DNA of 44,969 nt from Clostridia bacterium. Its GTDB lineage: Bacteria > Bacillota > Clostridia > Christensenellales > Aristaeellaceae. The notes under the pieces are model-generated. The model worked only from the letters and a program-made list of their open reading frames with translations. It was not told the DNA's origin and made no database searches. Made by a program: the position numbers and the translations under genes. This document shows positions 15,871-23,767 of the stretch, piece after piece. The stretch covers positions 1-44,969 of the forward strand of contig JAFXVR010000009.1 in NCBI GenBank assembly GCA_017534885.1, given 5' to 3'. Positions within the stretch are counted from its first letter, which is position 1, and every line of letters starts with the position of its first letter.

Positions 15871-16794
15871 ATGATGACGGACAGCCATCTTGCTGCGGCC
15901 GCGCCCATCCCGCCCTATCTCACGGCGGCGCTGGCGCAGCGCTTCGGGCCGCTGGCGGAGGAGATTGCCGGAGGGTATCCGGAGCGGCGGCCGGTGAGCC
16001 TGCGGGTCAACACCCTGAAAACGGACGCGGCGTCTATGAAGGCCGCGCTGACCGAGGCCGGGATCCGGTTTGAGACCCTGCCCTGGTACGCGGACGCCCT
16101 CGTTCTGCCGGAGGCCGGCGAAGGCGAGGTTCGCACGCTGCCCCTGTACTCGGCGGGGGAAATCTATCTGCAGAGCCTGTCCGCCATGGTGCCGGCCCTG
16201 CTTTTCGACCTGAAGCGCGGGGAGAGCGTGCTGGACATGGCCGCGGCCCCCGGGGGCAAGTCCATCCAGATGGCGGCGCTCTCGGGCGGGCAGATCTCTC
16301 TGACGGTCTGCGAGCGCGATCCCATCCGCTTCGACCGGCTGAAAAGCAACCTCGCCCTGCAGGGCGTGCGGAACGTCACCGCCCTGCGGCAGGATGCCCG
16401 GGAGCTGGACGACTTCTTCCGCTTCAGCCACATTCTGCTGGACGCGCCCTGCTCCGGCAGCGGCACCCTTCTCCTCAGCGGGAAGCCCCGCCGCATGGAG
16501 GCCGACTGGGTGCGCCGCCTGACCAGGACCCAGACCGCCCTGATCCGCAAGGCCCTGCGCCTGCTCTCCCCCGGCGGCGACCTGGTTTACGCCACCTGCT
16601 CCATTCTGGAGGAGGAAAACGAAAACGTGGTGCGCGCCGCCCTTTCCGGAGGCGGCTGTGAGCTCCTGCCCGTGCCGGAAGCCCTTTCAGGTCAGCTTCC
16701 CACCCTGCCCGTCAGCCTGGAGGGCACCCTGTGCATTCGCCCCACCGCCCTGTACGAGGGCTTCTTCGCGGCCCGGCTGCGCAAAACGAAATGA
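15871..16794 (+). CDS. RsmB/RsmF-type RNA cytosine-C5 methyltransferase
   Basis: 307 aa SAM-dependent m5C methyltransferase of the NOL1/NOP2/Sun family. The SAM site is VLDMAAAPGGKSIQMA. The two cysteines of the mechanism are in LDAPCSGSGTL (nucleophile-release loop) and YATCSILEEENENVV. An N-terminal RNA-binding part has the RPVSLRVNTLK signature. It lacks a C-terminal PUA-like extension and an N-terminal NusB-like domain, so it is the short form; whether it modifies 16S rRNA or tRNA cannot be told. GGGAGG at 15861-15866 serves ATG 15871 or, with better spacing, ATG 15874. It is followed 17 bp later by rsmA, another rRNA methyltransferase, supporting ribosomal RNA as target. Confidence 0.9.
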   Translation: MMTDSHLAAAAPIPPYLTAALAQRFGPLAEEIAGGYPERRPVSLRVNTLKTDAASMKAALTEAGIRFETLPWYADALVLPEAGEGEVRTLPLYSAGEIYLQSLSAMVPALLFDLKRGESVLDMAAAPGGKSIQMAALSGGQISLTVCERDPIRFDRLKSNLALQGVRNVTALRQDARELDDFFRFSHILLDAPCSGSGTLLLSGKPRRMEADWVRRLTRTQTALIRKALRLLSPGGDLVYATCSILEEENENVVRAALSGGGCELLPVPEALSGQLPTLPVSLEGTLCIRPTALYEGFFAARLRKTK

Positions 16795-16811
16795 GGAGGC
16801 CCCGTTGACCC

Positions 16812-17660
16812 ATGAGCAAGACCCGTGAACGCATCCATGACAGCCAGCTGAAATACAAGCAGGGCCTGGGCCAGCACTTCCTCTACGACCAGGCGCTGCT
16901 GGAGGAGCTGGTGGCCGAGAGCGGCGTGACCGCGGAGGATGACGTGCTGGAGATCGGCCCCGGCTCGGGCGCGCTGACCCAGTGCCTCTGCCGCGCGGCG
17001 CGCCGGGTCGTGTCCATTGAGCTGGACGAGCGGCTGATTCCCCTGCTGACCGCCTTCATGGAGCCTTATCCCAACTTCCGCCTGATCCAGGGGGACGCCA
17101 TGACCGTCGACCTGCGGGAAGCCGCCGCTGATCTGGCCAAGCCCCTGTCCGTGGTGGCCAACATCCCCTATTACATCACCACGCCGCTGATCACCCGCCT
17201 GCTGACCTGCGGCCTGCCCCTCAAGCGCATGGCGCTGATGGTGCAGAAGGAGGTAGCCGACAAGCTCTTGGCCGCCCCCGGCGAGGAGGGCTGGGGCATG
17301 CTGGCCCTCCGGGCCCAGTGGGCCGCCGTGCCGCGCGTCGCCGCTGAAGTCCCCCGGGAGGCCTTCACCCCGCCGCCCAAGGTGGATTCCACCTTTGTGG
17401 TGCTGGACATGCGCCCCGCCCCGCCCGTGCCCGTCCGGAACGAGGCCGCCCTCTTCCGCGTGGCATCCGCCGCCTTCGCCCTGCGCCGCAAGACCATGGC
17501 CAACGCCTTGGCCGCCGCCTTCCGCCTGGAGCGCGCTGAAGCCGCTGCCTGGCTGGAGCGCGCCGGCGTTGATCCGATGGTCCGGGGAGAGAAGCTGGGC
17601 TTTGAGGAGCTGGCGGCTATCGCGGATCTGACAGATGATTTCCTGCCGGGCGAGGCGTGA
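16812..17660 (+). CDS. rsmA: 16S rRNA dimethyladenosine transferase RsmA (KsgA)
   Basis: 282 aa. It dimethylates two adjacent adenines near the 3' end of 16S rRNA during 30S maturation. The N-terminal YKQGLGQHFLYD, SAM-binding VLEIGPGSGALTQCL, acidic SIELDERLIPLL, and catalytic NIPYYITTPLI motifs are present; the C-terminal helical domain includes FTPPPKVDSTFVVL. Length is standard. The ribosome binding site GAGGAGG overlaps the end of the upstream methyltransferase gene, so the two are co-transcribed. Confidence 0.97.
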   Translation: MSKTRERIHDSQLKYKQGLGQHFLYDQALLEELVAESGVTAEDDVLEIGPGSGALTQCLCRAARRVVSIELDERLIPLLTAFMEPYPNFRLIQGDAMTVDLREAAADLAKPLSVVANIPYYITTPLITRLLTCGLPLKRMALMVQKEVADKLLAAPGEEGWGMLALRAQWAAVPRVAAEVPREAFTPPPKVDSTFVVLDMRPAPPVPVRNEAALFRVASAAFALRRKTMANALAAAFRLERAEAAAWLERAGVDPMVRGEKLGFEELAAIADLTDDFLPGEA

Positions 17661-17713
17661 ACGAAGATGGTGAAGAGGGCCTGCGCTGAACCTGCGCAAT
17701 TGATTCCATCCTC

Positions 17714-17742
17714 TTGCCAAGCATCCGCGGATCGGTTATAAT
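17714..17742 (+). promoter_or_regulatory. Promoter of the Rpn-like gene
   Basis: TTGCCA (17714-17719), 17-bp spacer, perfect TATAAT (17737-17742), followed by AGGAGG nine bases before the ATG at 17770. A mobile-type gene with its own strong promoter. Confidence 0.8.
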
Positions 17743-17769
17743 ATTCCTGCGGACAGGAGGCGGTGTCAT

Positions 17770-18669
17770 ATGGCGGATGCGCAGCGGAAGTACAAGGATC
17801 GGCTTTTCGGCTTCCTCTTCGGCGGTGAAATCAACCGGGAATGGACGCTGAGCCTGTACAACGCGGTCAACGGTTCCCACTACACGGACGCATCCCAGAT
17901 CGAGATTTCCACCATCCGGGAAGTGCTGTACCTGGGCATGCACAACGATGTGTCGTTCATGATCTCCGATGAGATGAACATGTACGAGCAGCAGTCCAGC
18001 TTCAACCCGAACATGCCGCTGCGGATGCTGCAGTACGCGGCCAGTCTGTTCGAGCGCCACGTGGAAAACCTGCAGCGCAGCAAGTATTCCTCCCGGCTGA
18101 TTCACCTGCCGACGCCCCGCCTGGTGGTCTTCTACAACGGCCGGGACGATATGCCGGACGAGCAGGTGCTGCGCCTGAGCGACGCCTTCGCGGAGGAAAA
18201 GCGGGAGCTGAGCGACATCGACGTGCGGGTGCGGATGGTGAACATCAACAAGGGCCACAGCCTGCAGCTGATGTCCCTGTGCAAGCCCCTGGACGAATAC
18301 GCCTGGATGGTGGACTGCATCCGGCAGAGCAAAGCCAGCCGCTCCCTGGAGGAAGCGATCGACTTCGCCATCGACATCATGCCCGGCAGTTTTGAAATCA
18401 AGCCCTGCATGGAGCTGCATCGAGCGGAGGTGAAAGGTATGCTGCTGACAGAATACAACGAAGCCAAAGAAAGAGAACGGCTGGCGATGGAAGCCAAGGC
18501 TGAAGGCCGAGCGGAAGGCGAGGCAAAAGGCAGAGCGGAGTACCTGGCTGAAATGGTGATCAAAATGCTGAGAAAGCACTTGCCTCTTGCATACATCACT
18601 GATCTGACTGACGCAGACGAGGCCACCATCCGCCGCATCGCCCGTGAGGCCAACCTGGCGATTGTCTGA
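17770..18669 (+). CDS. Rpn family recombination-promoting nuclease / putative transposase
   Basis: 299 aa PD-(D/E)XK nuclease-like protein of the Rpn (PDDEXK_2, formerly transposase_31) group. The N-terminal region has KDRLFGFLFG, and the putative catalytic set is D60 in NDVSFMI and E73-x-Q75 in YEQQS, matching the D...E-x-Q core. The C-terminal part changes to charged, repetitive helix with three degenerate AEG/AKGRAE units (about residues 240-262), a tail type often seen in this family. RpnA cuts DNA and promotes RecA-independent recombination; activity here is inferred. No inverted repeats of a transposon flank it, so it is a solitary gene. AT content is slightly higher than that of its neighbours. 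Confidence 0.85.
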   Translation: MADAQRKYKDRLFGFLFGGEINREWTLSLYNAVNGSHYTDASQIEISTIREVLYLGMHNDVSFMISDEMNMYEQQSSFNPNMPLRMLQYAASLFERHVENLQRSKYSSRLIHLPTPRLVVFYNGRDDMPDEQVLRLSDAFAEEKRELSDIDVRVRMVNINKGHSLQLMSLCKPLDEYAWMVDCIRQSKASRSLEEAIDFAIDIMPGSFEIKPCMELHRAEVKGMLLTEYNEAKERERLAMEAKAEGRAEGEAKGRAEYLAEMVIKMLRKHLPLAYITDLTDADEATIRRIAREANLAIV

Positions 18670-18718
18670 ACCGGGCGGCCAATCCCGCGGAATCACCTGT
18701 TCCCCCACTCACACATTC

Positions 18719-18745
18719 AGCGGAGCGCAAAACCAGCGCCCCGCT
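18719..18745 (+). terminator. Possible terminator after the Rpn-like gene
   Basis: AGCGGAGCGC pairs with GCGCCCCGCT (one mismatch) around a seven-base loop 50 bp after the stop. The tail GTTGTTG is a weak T tract, so efficiency is uncertain. Confidence 0.5.
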
Positions 18746-18804
18746 GTTGTTGACTGGGGAAAACGGATGGATTGTTCCGCCGCAAAACTTTTTTCGGCGC
18801 ATCT

Positions 18805-18831
18805 GAACCTTTCGCCACTCAAAAGCGACTA
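18805..18831 (+). promoter_or_regulatory. Candidate ECF-type promoter of the sigma factor gene
   Basis: GAACCT (18805-18810) and CGACTA (18826-18831) are 15 bases apart, resembling the GAAC...CG(T/A)C pattern of ECF promoters rather than a sigma-A promoter. It lies 49 bases before the ECF sigma gene, so autoregulation is plausible. This is a short pattern and could be chance. Confidence 0.4.
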
Positions 18832-18879
18832 TATCAGTGAAAACCGGTTTTCAGCCTTATTCTCACAGGAGGCCTGCCC

Positions 18880-20172
18880 ATGGACGATTTCGAGACCCTG
18901 CTGGCGCAGAGCCGGACAGCGGCGGAGCGGTGGATCAAGTTCCACGTCTCCAGCCTGGCCGACGCGGAGGATATCCTGCAGGAAACCTGCCTGGCCGCTT
19001 TCAACGGCTTTGCCGGGCTGCGGGATCCGGAGCGCTTCCTGCCCTGGCTGCTGGGCATCGCTCGGCGCAAGACCGCCGACTGGTACCGCCAGCAGGCGCG
19101 CCGCCGGGAGGTGCCCGTCGAAGTCCTGCCCGAGCGCGCGTCAGAAGAAACGGAGGACACCGGCGCGGAAGAAGCGCTGGAAGCCCTCCCCGAGCGCGAC
19201 CGGCTGATGCTGCGCCTGTTTTATCAGGACATGCTGAGTCAGAAGCAGATCGCGCTGCGGCTGCGCATTCCCGAGGGCACGGTCAAGAGCCGCATGAGCG
19301 CCGCCCGCGCCCGCCTCAGGGCCGCCTGGCCCAACCTGCCGAAAGGAGCGATTGCAATGGAAGCCAAAGCCTTCCCCCGTCTGCCGGATACCCTGCCGCC
19401 CTATACCATCGTCTGGAAGGATGAGCCCGCCTTCTCGGTCACCTTTGAGGAGCTGACCGGCTGGTTCATCATCCCCCGCCTGGGTGAAAGGCTCACCTGG
19501 GGCATGTATGACCTGCCCTCGCGCCGGCTGGACATCGCCTATGAAATGGCCGTCACCGGCCCGGCCAGCGTCCACGGACTGGAGGGCGTCGCCATCAGCG
19601 CCCGCGTCCTCTCAGCCCTCCCCGAGGGCAGCGGCCCCATCGACGAGGCCATTGATGCCTCCTGCGGCGGGCAGGAGGAGTGGACCTTCATCGCTCAGGA
19701 GAAGGACGGCTTCACCCGCTTCCTCTCCGCCGAGCACCGGGAGGGGGACGAGCGCACCCTGACCACCTTCCTGGACGGCGAGGCCTTCATGGCCAGCTGG
19801 GGCTTCGGCGAGGACAACCGCGGCATGCCCGTTGACCTGAAGCCCCAAGGCCTGATCCGCCGCCGGGGCAGCGAAATCACCGCACCGGAAAAGCCCGCCG
19901 CTGACCTGGCGGGCCGCTGCGCCCTAACCCTGGACGGGGTCACCCATGACGCGGTCTGCCTCATGGATCTGGGCATGTATGAAGAGGGCATGATCAGCGA
20001 GCAGTACCTCAGCCGCGAAGGCCACACCCTGCTCTGGCGCCGCTTCAACCGCGACGACTGGGCTCTCGACCGCTACGGCAAGCCCTGGTCCGCCCTCCTG
20101 CCGGAAAACGAGCGCATCACGGTGAATGGGGCGGTTTATGTACATTGGTATGACTGTCTGGTTTTGCGGTGA
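18880..20172 (+). CDS. ECF-type sigma factor fused to a large uncharacterised C-terminal domain
   Basis: 430 aa. Residues ~5-75 are sigma region 2 (AEDILQETCLAAFNGF, then FLPWLLGIARRKTADWYRQ) and residues ~100-152 are region 4 with a helix-turn-helix (ALPERDRLMLRLFYQ, SQKQIALRLRIPEGTVKSRM). The remaining ~270 residues match no domain I recognise: a mostly beta, aromatic-rich region with YTIVWKDEPAF, GWFIIPRLGERLTWGMYDL and a closing VHWYDCLVL. Typical ECF factors end near residue 160-180. At the junction an AAAGGAG and in-frame ATG (codon 160) could start the C-terminal domain as a separate 271-residue protein. No anti-sigma gene adjoins, so the C-terminal part may sense a signal or hold the sigma domain in check; that is inference. 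The ATG at 18880 has an AGGAGG nearby. Confidence 0.82.
   Translation: MDDFETLLAQSRTAAERWIKFHVSSLADAEDILQETCLAAFNGFAGLRDPERFLPWLLGIARRKTADWYRQQARRREVPVEVLPERASEETEDTGAEEALEALPERDRLMLRLFYQDMLSQKQIALRLRIPEGTVKSRMSAARARLRAAWPNLPKGAIAMEAKAFPRLPDTLPPYTIVWKDEPAFSVTFEELTGWFIIPRLGERLTWGMYDLPSRRLDIAYEMAVTGPASVHGLEGVAISARVLSALPEGSGPIDEAIDASCGGQEEWTFIAQEKDGFTRFLSAEHREGDERTLTTFLDGEAFMASWGFGEDNRGMPVDLKPQGLIRRRGSEITAPEKPAADLAGRCALTLDGVTHDAVCLMDLGMYEEGMISEQYLSREGHTLLWRRFNRDDWALDRYGKPWSALLPENERITVNGAVYVHWYDCLVLR
19342..19359 (+). promoter_or_regulatory. Internal ribosome binding site and in-frame ATG in the sigma fusion gene
   Basis: AAAGGAG (19342-19348) sits 8 bases before ATG 19357-19359, which is in frame (codon 160) and falls exactly between sigma region 4 and the C-terminal domain. 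Spacing and strength are as good as for true starts elsewhere in the window. It would allow independent synthesis of a 271-residue product. Confidence 0.6.
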
Positions 20173-20210
20173 ACACCGGATTTTGCCTTCCGCCCGGCAA
20201 GATTTACCTG

Positions 20211-20245
20211 CCCTTTCCCCGCGTGCCGGGGAAAGGGGTTTTGTT
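20211..20245 (+). terminator. Terminator of the sigma fusion gene
   Basis: CCCTTTCCCC pairs perfectly with GGGGAAAGGG around GCGTGCC, followed by GTTTTGTTT, 38 bp after the stop. Confidence 0.9.
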
Positions 20246-20260
20246 TGCGCCGGGAGTACC

Positions 20261-20316
20261 AAAAAAGCGCCGGGCAGGAGCATGCTCCCAAACGGCACTT
20301 CTTCGGCGCTTTCTTC
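20261..20316. terminator. Bidirectional terminator before the low-complexity-tail gene
   Basis: AAAAAAGCGCCG at the left pairs with CGGCGCTTTCTT at the right, with a second hairpin (GGGCAGGAG / CATGCTCCC region) inside. The A/T runs on both sides suit termination from either direction, in particular the minus-strand gene ending at 20337. Confidence 0.75.
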
Positions 20317-20336
20317 CTTCGGTCTTAGCTGACTGA

Positions 20337-21218
20337 CTAGTTCTTGTCCTCTTCCCCCACTTCGCCATCCGCAGCGTCTTGCTGCGCTGTTTCGTCCGCA
20401 GGCTTGATTTGGGCCTCTTCCTTGCCGCCATTGGGAAAGGCAAAGGGGAAGCGAATCTTGGGCAGTTCTACCTTGGGAAGTTCTACCTTTGGCAGCTCCA
20501 CCTTGGGAAGCTGCAGGTTGATCTGCGGAAGCTGAAAGAGGGGTTGCTTTTTCCGCTCCTCGATCGCGGCATCCCGCTTCGCCTGTATCTGATTGTAGAT
20601 TTCGGCAAGCTCCTTGTAGGAGGATGTGACTTCCTCATCGGTTGCGTCAACGCCGGCGCCAAACAGCACGTGAATCTCTTTATTGGTGCAGATCATCAGC
20701 GACGCAGCGCCAATTTCGGTAACCGCATACGGAGTTCCGCCCTGAAAGTCGTAATTCGGGGTGTCCTTAAAAACGTCCACCCACTGGCCGCTTAAGAGCC
20801 TGACTTTTGCCGGAATCTCCCGGATAGTAGTTTCTTTCACCTGCCGCCCTGATTGCAGGATACGGTATCTGCGGCTGCCGGATATTTCGATCTTCAGCAG
20901 ATCCTGTATGTGACCGACGATACTCTTTCCGGCCTGGCCGATTCCCCGCAAAAAGCGCTCAATAACCGCATCCCGGTAAGTGACCACGTAACTCGAAGGA
21001 TCAGGCTGTTCAGCATCTGCCAGGATGATCCCGTAGGGCTGATGGCTGACAAACTGAAGCTTATGCACCGGTGACTGAATCAGGCGGCCAAAGAACTTTC
21101 TGGTGTCAGGAATCTCCTGAAATACGGGAATGAACACCGAGATTCGTTTTTGCAGCCTCAGCTCGGTGATTTCCTCCGGATTGAGGAACAGACCGTGAAT
21201 ATCGATCTTCTGTGGCAT
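20337..21218 (-). CDS. Uncharacterised protein with tandem LPKVE repeats
   Basis: 293 aa; I do not recognise the family. Residues ~1-205 look like a soluble alpha/beta domain (VFIPVFQEIPDTRKFFGRL, ISGSRRYRILQSGR, GAASLMICTNKEIHVLFG). A helix (KELAEIYNQIQAKRDAAIEERKK) links it to a tail with about five copies of a five-residue LP-x-V/I-x unit (three exact LPKVE), then a charged, acidic end. There is no signal peptide or membrane segment. Codon use is visibly less GC-rich than that of its neighbours, suggesting recent acquisition. It has its own promoter (21299-21327) and terminator. The LPKVE array is encoded by 15-bp tandem repeats that could change in number. Function unknown. Confidence 0.75.
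   Translation of the reverse strand: MPQKIDIHGLFLNPEEITELRLQKRISVFIPVFQEIPDTRKFFGRLIQSPVHKLQFVSHQPYGIILADAEQPDPSSYVVTYRDAVIERFLRGIGQAGKSIVGHIQDLLKIEISGSRRYRILQSGRQVKETTIREIPAKVRLLSGQWVDVFKDTPNYDFQGGTPYAVTEIGAASLMICTNKEIHVLFGAGVDATDEEVTSSYKELAEIYNQIQAKRDAAIEERKKQPLFQLPQINLQLPKVELPKVELPKVELPKIRFPFAFPNGGKEEAQIKPADETAQQDAADGEVGEEDKN
20455..20510 (-). repeat. 15-bp tandem repeats coding LPKVE
   Basis: Three adjacent 15-bp units at 20466-20480, 20481-20495 and 20496-20510 (plus-strand forms TTCTACCTTGGGAAG, TTCTACCTTTGGCAG, CTCCACCTTGGGAAG), preceded by a partial unit. Being a multiple of three, gain or loss of a unit would keep the frame. Confidence 0.85.
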
Positions 21219-21298
21219 ATCGCCACGCTCCCTTCAGCTGTTGATCTCAGGCCTGGTCAGCCGAAAACCCGCCCTCGCCGTAAGCAGTGATTGTGTTG

Positions 21299-21327
21299 AT
21301 TATAGCATGTTAGCACTCAGGAGGCAA
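21299..21327 (-). promoter_or_regulatory. Promoter of the LPKVE-repeat gene
   Basis: TTGCCT (21322-21327, minus), 17-bp spacer, perfect TATAAT (21299-21304), about 80 bp before the start codon at 21218. Confidence 0.75.
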
Positions 21328-21389
21328 GCCTCTGGCCGAAGAGCTCTAAGCTGTCAGTTCAGCAAGGCATCCCCCTCCCGCCTGCACCC

Positions 21390-21420
21390 AAAAAGCGGCA
21401 TGATCATCATCACACCGCTT
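21390..21420 (-). terminator. Terminator of glyS
   Basis: On the minus strand an 11-bp stem (AGCGGTGTGAT / ATCATGCCGCT, two G-U pairs) with a four-base loop is followed by TTTTTGGG, about 95 bp after the glyS stop. Between it and the gene lie two copies of GCTAAAAGCT (21485-21494, 21499-21508), a short direct repeat of unknown meaning. Confidence 0.8.
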
Positions 21421-21514
21421 GAAAATCAAATCCCCGGATGCAGGCTGAAGTCCTGACACCCTTCAACTTCAGCTCCGCAATCAGGCTAAAAGCTAACAGC
21501 TAAAAGCTCCTCCC

Positions 21515-22894
21515 TCAGAACCCCATCCGCTCCTCAATATAAGCCCTGAGCTCACTGACGGGAACGCGGTCCTGCTGCATGGTGTCGCGGTTGCGGACGG
21601 TGACGGTGCCGGTGGGCTCGGTGTCGAAGTCCACGCAGATGCAGAAGGGTGTGCCGATCTCGTCCTGGCGGCGGTAGCGCTTGCCGATGGAGCCGGTCTC
21701 GTCGTAATCCACGGGGAAGTACTTGGCCAGCTGCTGATGGATCTCGCTGGCCAGGCCGCCCAGCTTGTTCTTCTGCAGGGGCAGCACGGCGGCTTTGAAG
21801 GGGGCCAGGGCCGGGTGCAGGCGCAGCACGGTGCGCACATCGCCGCCCTCCAGCTCCTCCTCGTCATAGGCGTCGCAGAGGAAGGCCAGCACGGCGCGCT
21901 CCACGCCCAGGGAGGGCTCGATGCAGTAGGGGATGAACTTTTCGCCCGTCACCGGATCCAGGTATTCCATGCTCTTGCCGGAATGATTCTGGTGCTGAGT
22001 CAGGTCATAGTCCGTGCGGTCGGCCACGCCCCAAAGCTCGCCCCAGCCGAAGGGGAAGAGGTACTCGAAGTCCGTGGTCGCCTTGCTGTAGAAGGCCAGC
22101 TTTTCGGGCTCATGGTCCCGCAGGCGCAGGTGCTCTTCCTTCATGCCCAGGCTCAGCAGCCAGTCCCGGCAGAAGCTCCGCCAGTAGTTGAACCACTCCA
22201 GGTCCTCGCCGGGCTTGCAGAAGAACTCCAGCTCCATCTGCTCAAACTCGCGGACGCGGAAGATGAAGTTGCCGGGGGTGATCTCGTTGCGGAAGCTCTT
22301 GCCGATCTGGGCGATGCCGGCCGGCAGCTTTTTGCGGGTGGTGCGCATGACGTTCTGGAAGTTGACGAAAATGCCCTGGGCGGTCTCGGGGCGCAGGTAG
22401 ATCTCGTTGGCGGCGTCCTCGGTCACGCCGGAGTGGGTCTTGAACATCAGGTTGAACTGGCGGATGCCGGTGAAGTTCTTCTTGCCGCAGACCGGGCAAA
22501 CGATGTCATGGGAGGCGATGAAGTCCTCCAGCTCCTGGTTCGTCCAGCCGTCGCCGGTCTCGGCGCCCTTGGTGAAATCCTCGATCAGCTTGTCGGCGCG
22601 GAAGCGGGCCTTGCAGTCGCGGCAGTCCATCAGCGGATCATTGAAGCCGCCCACGTGACCGGAAGCCACCCAGACCTCGCGGTTCATCAGGATGGCGCAG
22701 TCCAGCCCGGTGTTGTACTTGCTCTCCTGCACGAACTTCTGCCACCAGGCCTTTTTCACATTGTTCTTGAATTCCACGCCCAGCGGGCCGAAATCCCAGG
22801 TGTTGGCCAGGCCGCCGTAAATCTCGCTGCCTGCGAAGATGAACCCGCGGTTCTTGCAAAGCGCGGTCAGTTTGTCCATGGTCAGTGCGGACAT
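21515..22894 (-). CDS. glyS: Glycyl-tRNA synthetase, dimeric (GlyQS) type
   Basis: 459 aa class II synthetase that charges tRNA-Gly. It starts [23 protein letters not shown], then motif 1, a zinc-ribbon-like insert ([22 protein letters not shown]), motif 2 ([25 protein letters not shown]), motif 3 ([13 protein letters not shown]) and the C-terminal anticodon-binding domain. It is the single-chain alpha2 type rather than the alpha2beta2 GlyQ/GlyS type. The ATG at 22894 has GGGGAGG nine bases upstream; longer in-frame extensions would overlap the promoter. A consensus promoter lies only ~40 bp upstream, so there is no T-box leader, unlike many clostridial synthetase genes. Confidence 0.97.
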   Translation of the reverse strand: MSALTMDKLTALCKNRGFIFAGSEIYGGLANTWDFGPLGVEFKNNVKKAWWQKFVQESKYNTGLDCAILMNREVWVASGHVGGFNDPLMDCRDCKARFRADKLIEDFTKGAETGDGWTNQELEDFIASHDIVCPVCGKKNFTGIRQFNLMFKTHSGVTEDAANEIYLRPETAQGIFVNFQNVMRTTRKKLPAGIAQIGKSFRNEITPGNFIFRVREFEQMELEFFCKPGEDLEWFNYWRSFCRDWLLSLGMKEEHLRLRDHEPEKLAFYSKATTDFEYLFPFGWGELWGVADRTDYDLTQHQNHSGKSMEYLDPVTGEKFIPYCIEPSLGVERAVLAFLCDAYDEEELEGGDVRTVLRLHPALAPFKAAVLPLQKNKLGGLASEIHQQLAKYFPVDYDETGSIGKRYRRQDEIGTPFCICVDFDTEPTGTVTVRNRDTMQQDRVPVSELRAYIEERMGF

Positions 22895-22934
22895 CGGAAC
22901 ATTCCTCCCCTGCATACTTGATGGTACGGGCTCT

Positions 22935-22963
22935 ATTATAGCGCCCGCGGGGCGGGGTGTCAA
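22935..22963 (-). promoter_or_regulatory. Consensus promoter of glyS
   Basis: TTGACA (22958-22963, minus), exactly 17 bp, TATAAT (22935-22940): a 12/12 match to the sigma-A consensus. Confidence 0.92.
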
Positions 22964-22975
22964 TTGGAGCGGTTA

Positions 22976-23012
22976 GCTTTTGGGCGTCAGCGGTGCTTTT
23001 GGGCGTCAGCGG
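22976..23012. repeat. Two tandem copies of a 19-bp unit
   Basis: GCTTTTGGGCGTCAGCGG occurs at 22976-22993 and 22995-23012, separated by one T, between the SH3-protein stop and the glyS promoter. It could be a binding site pair or simple duplication. Confidence 0.8.
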
Positions 23013-23016
23013 AAAG

Positions 23017-23727
23017 TCACTCTTCCCGATACTCTTCCAGATACTCCGCGAGGATAAACCCGTACTCGTCGTGATAGACGCACCAGATGAAGCCGCTTTG
23101 CACGCCGGCTTCCGGGAAGGCGAGGACGAGGGCGCCCAGGGGAACCTTTGCGAGGCGGACGGAGGACTTGGAGGGCTGCTCCCGCAGGGAGACGTACTCG
23201 CTGCAGTTGACCACCCGCATGTTGGGCCTGCGCTCCCGGTGAAGCGCGGCGTTGGTGTCGCCGTAAAACTGCTCGAAGGGGGAAAGGCCGCTGCAGCTGA
23301 CCTGCTCCAGGAGGAGGTAGGTGTGCTCGGTGTCGCTCTCCACCCAGCCCTCCGCGTACACGTCGTAGACGCAGACCAGGTAATACTGGCTGGGATCCTG
23401 CTCCGGATCGTCCGTGGCGGTGAAGGTGAGGGTCAGCCGGTCCATGGCGTTGGGCACCAGCTCAAAGGCCCAGGTGCCCTCGCAGGCGCAGGCGTGGGTT
23501 CCGTCCGGGTCGGTGCAGCGCAGGGTCACCCGGCCGCCCTCCTCAAAGGTCAGGAAGGCCAGGTCGGCTAACTGCTCCTCCTCTTCCGTCTCCCCGACGT
23601 AACCGGAGTAGACCCACTGGCCGGGGAGATCCCGCAGCAGCTCCGCGTCATCGGCGGAGGCGGGCGCGCAGCAGCAAAGCGCGGCCAGGAGCAGCATGAA
23701 ACACAGGGCGGTCAGCTTGTTGGTCAT
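23017..23727 (-). CDS. Secreted protein with C-terminal SH3b-like domain
   Basis: 236 aa. Residues 1-26 are a Sec signal peptide ending ASA; the CCC cluster does not form a proper lipobox, so it is probably released or loosely held. A middle domain (~30-150) resembles lipocalin-like 'amount of effect' folds: GQWVYSGYV, FEEGGRVTLRC, CEGTWAFELV, LTLTFTATDD. The C-terminal ~70 residues (VSLREQPSKSSVRLAKVPLGALVLAF ... GFIWCVYHDEYGFILAEYL) fit a bacterial SH3 domain that binds peptidoglycan. The ATG at 23727 is preferred over upstream in-frame codons because a GGAGGG site precedes it and the signal peptide begins there. It lies 40 bp after vanW in the same direction, so it is the last gene of a rex-vanW operon. 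Confidence 0.78.
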   Translation of the reverse strand: MTNKLTALCFMLLLAALCCCAPASADDAELLRDLPGQWVYSGYVGETEEEEQLADLAFLTFEEGGRVTLRCTDPDGTHACACEGTWAFELVPNAMDRLTLTFTATDDPEQDPSQYYLVCVYDVYAEGWVESDTEHTYLLLEQVSCSGLSPFEQFYGDTNAALHRERRPNMRVVNCSEYVSLREQPSKSSVRLAKVPLGALVLAFPEAGVQSGFIWCVYHDEYGFILAEYLEEYREE

Positions 23728-23767
23728 GGCAGTGTCTCCCTCCTCATTTCTCCCGGCGCGGTCAGGC

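Noticed and set aside
17770..18669. Complete insertion sequence around the Rpn-like gene
   Set aside because: No terminal inverted repeats or target duplication were found at its flanks; it is treated as a lone nuclease gene.
22894..22963. T-box leader for glyS
   Set aside because: The consensus promoter is about 40 bp from the start codon, too close for a T-box, and no T-box sequence is seen.
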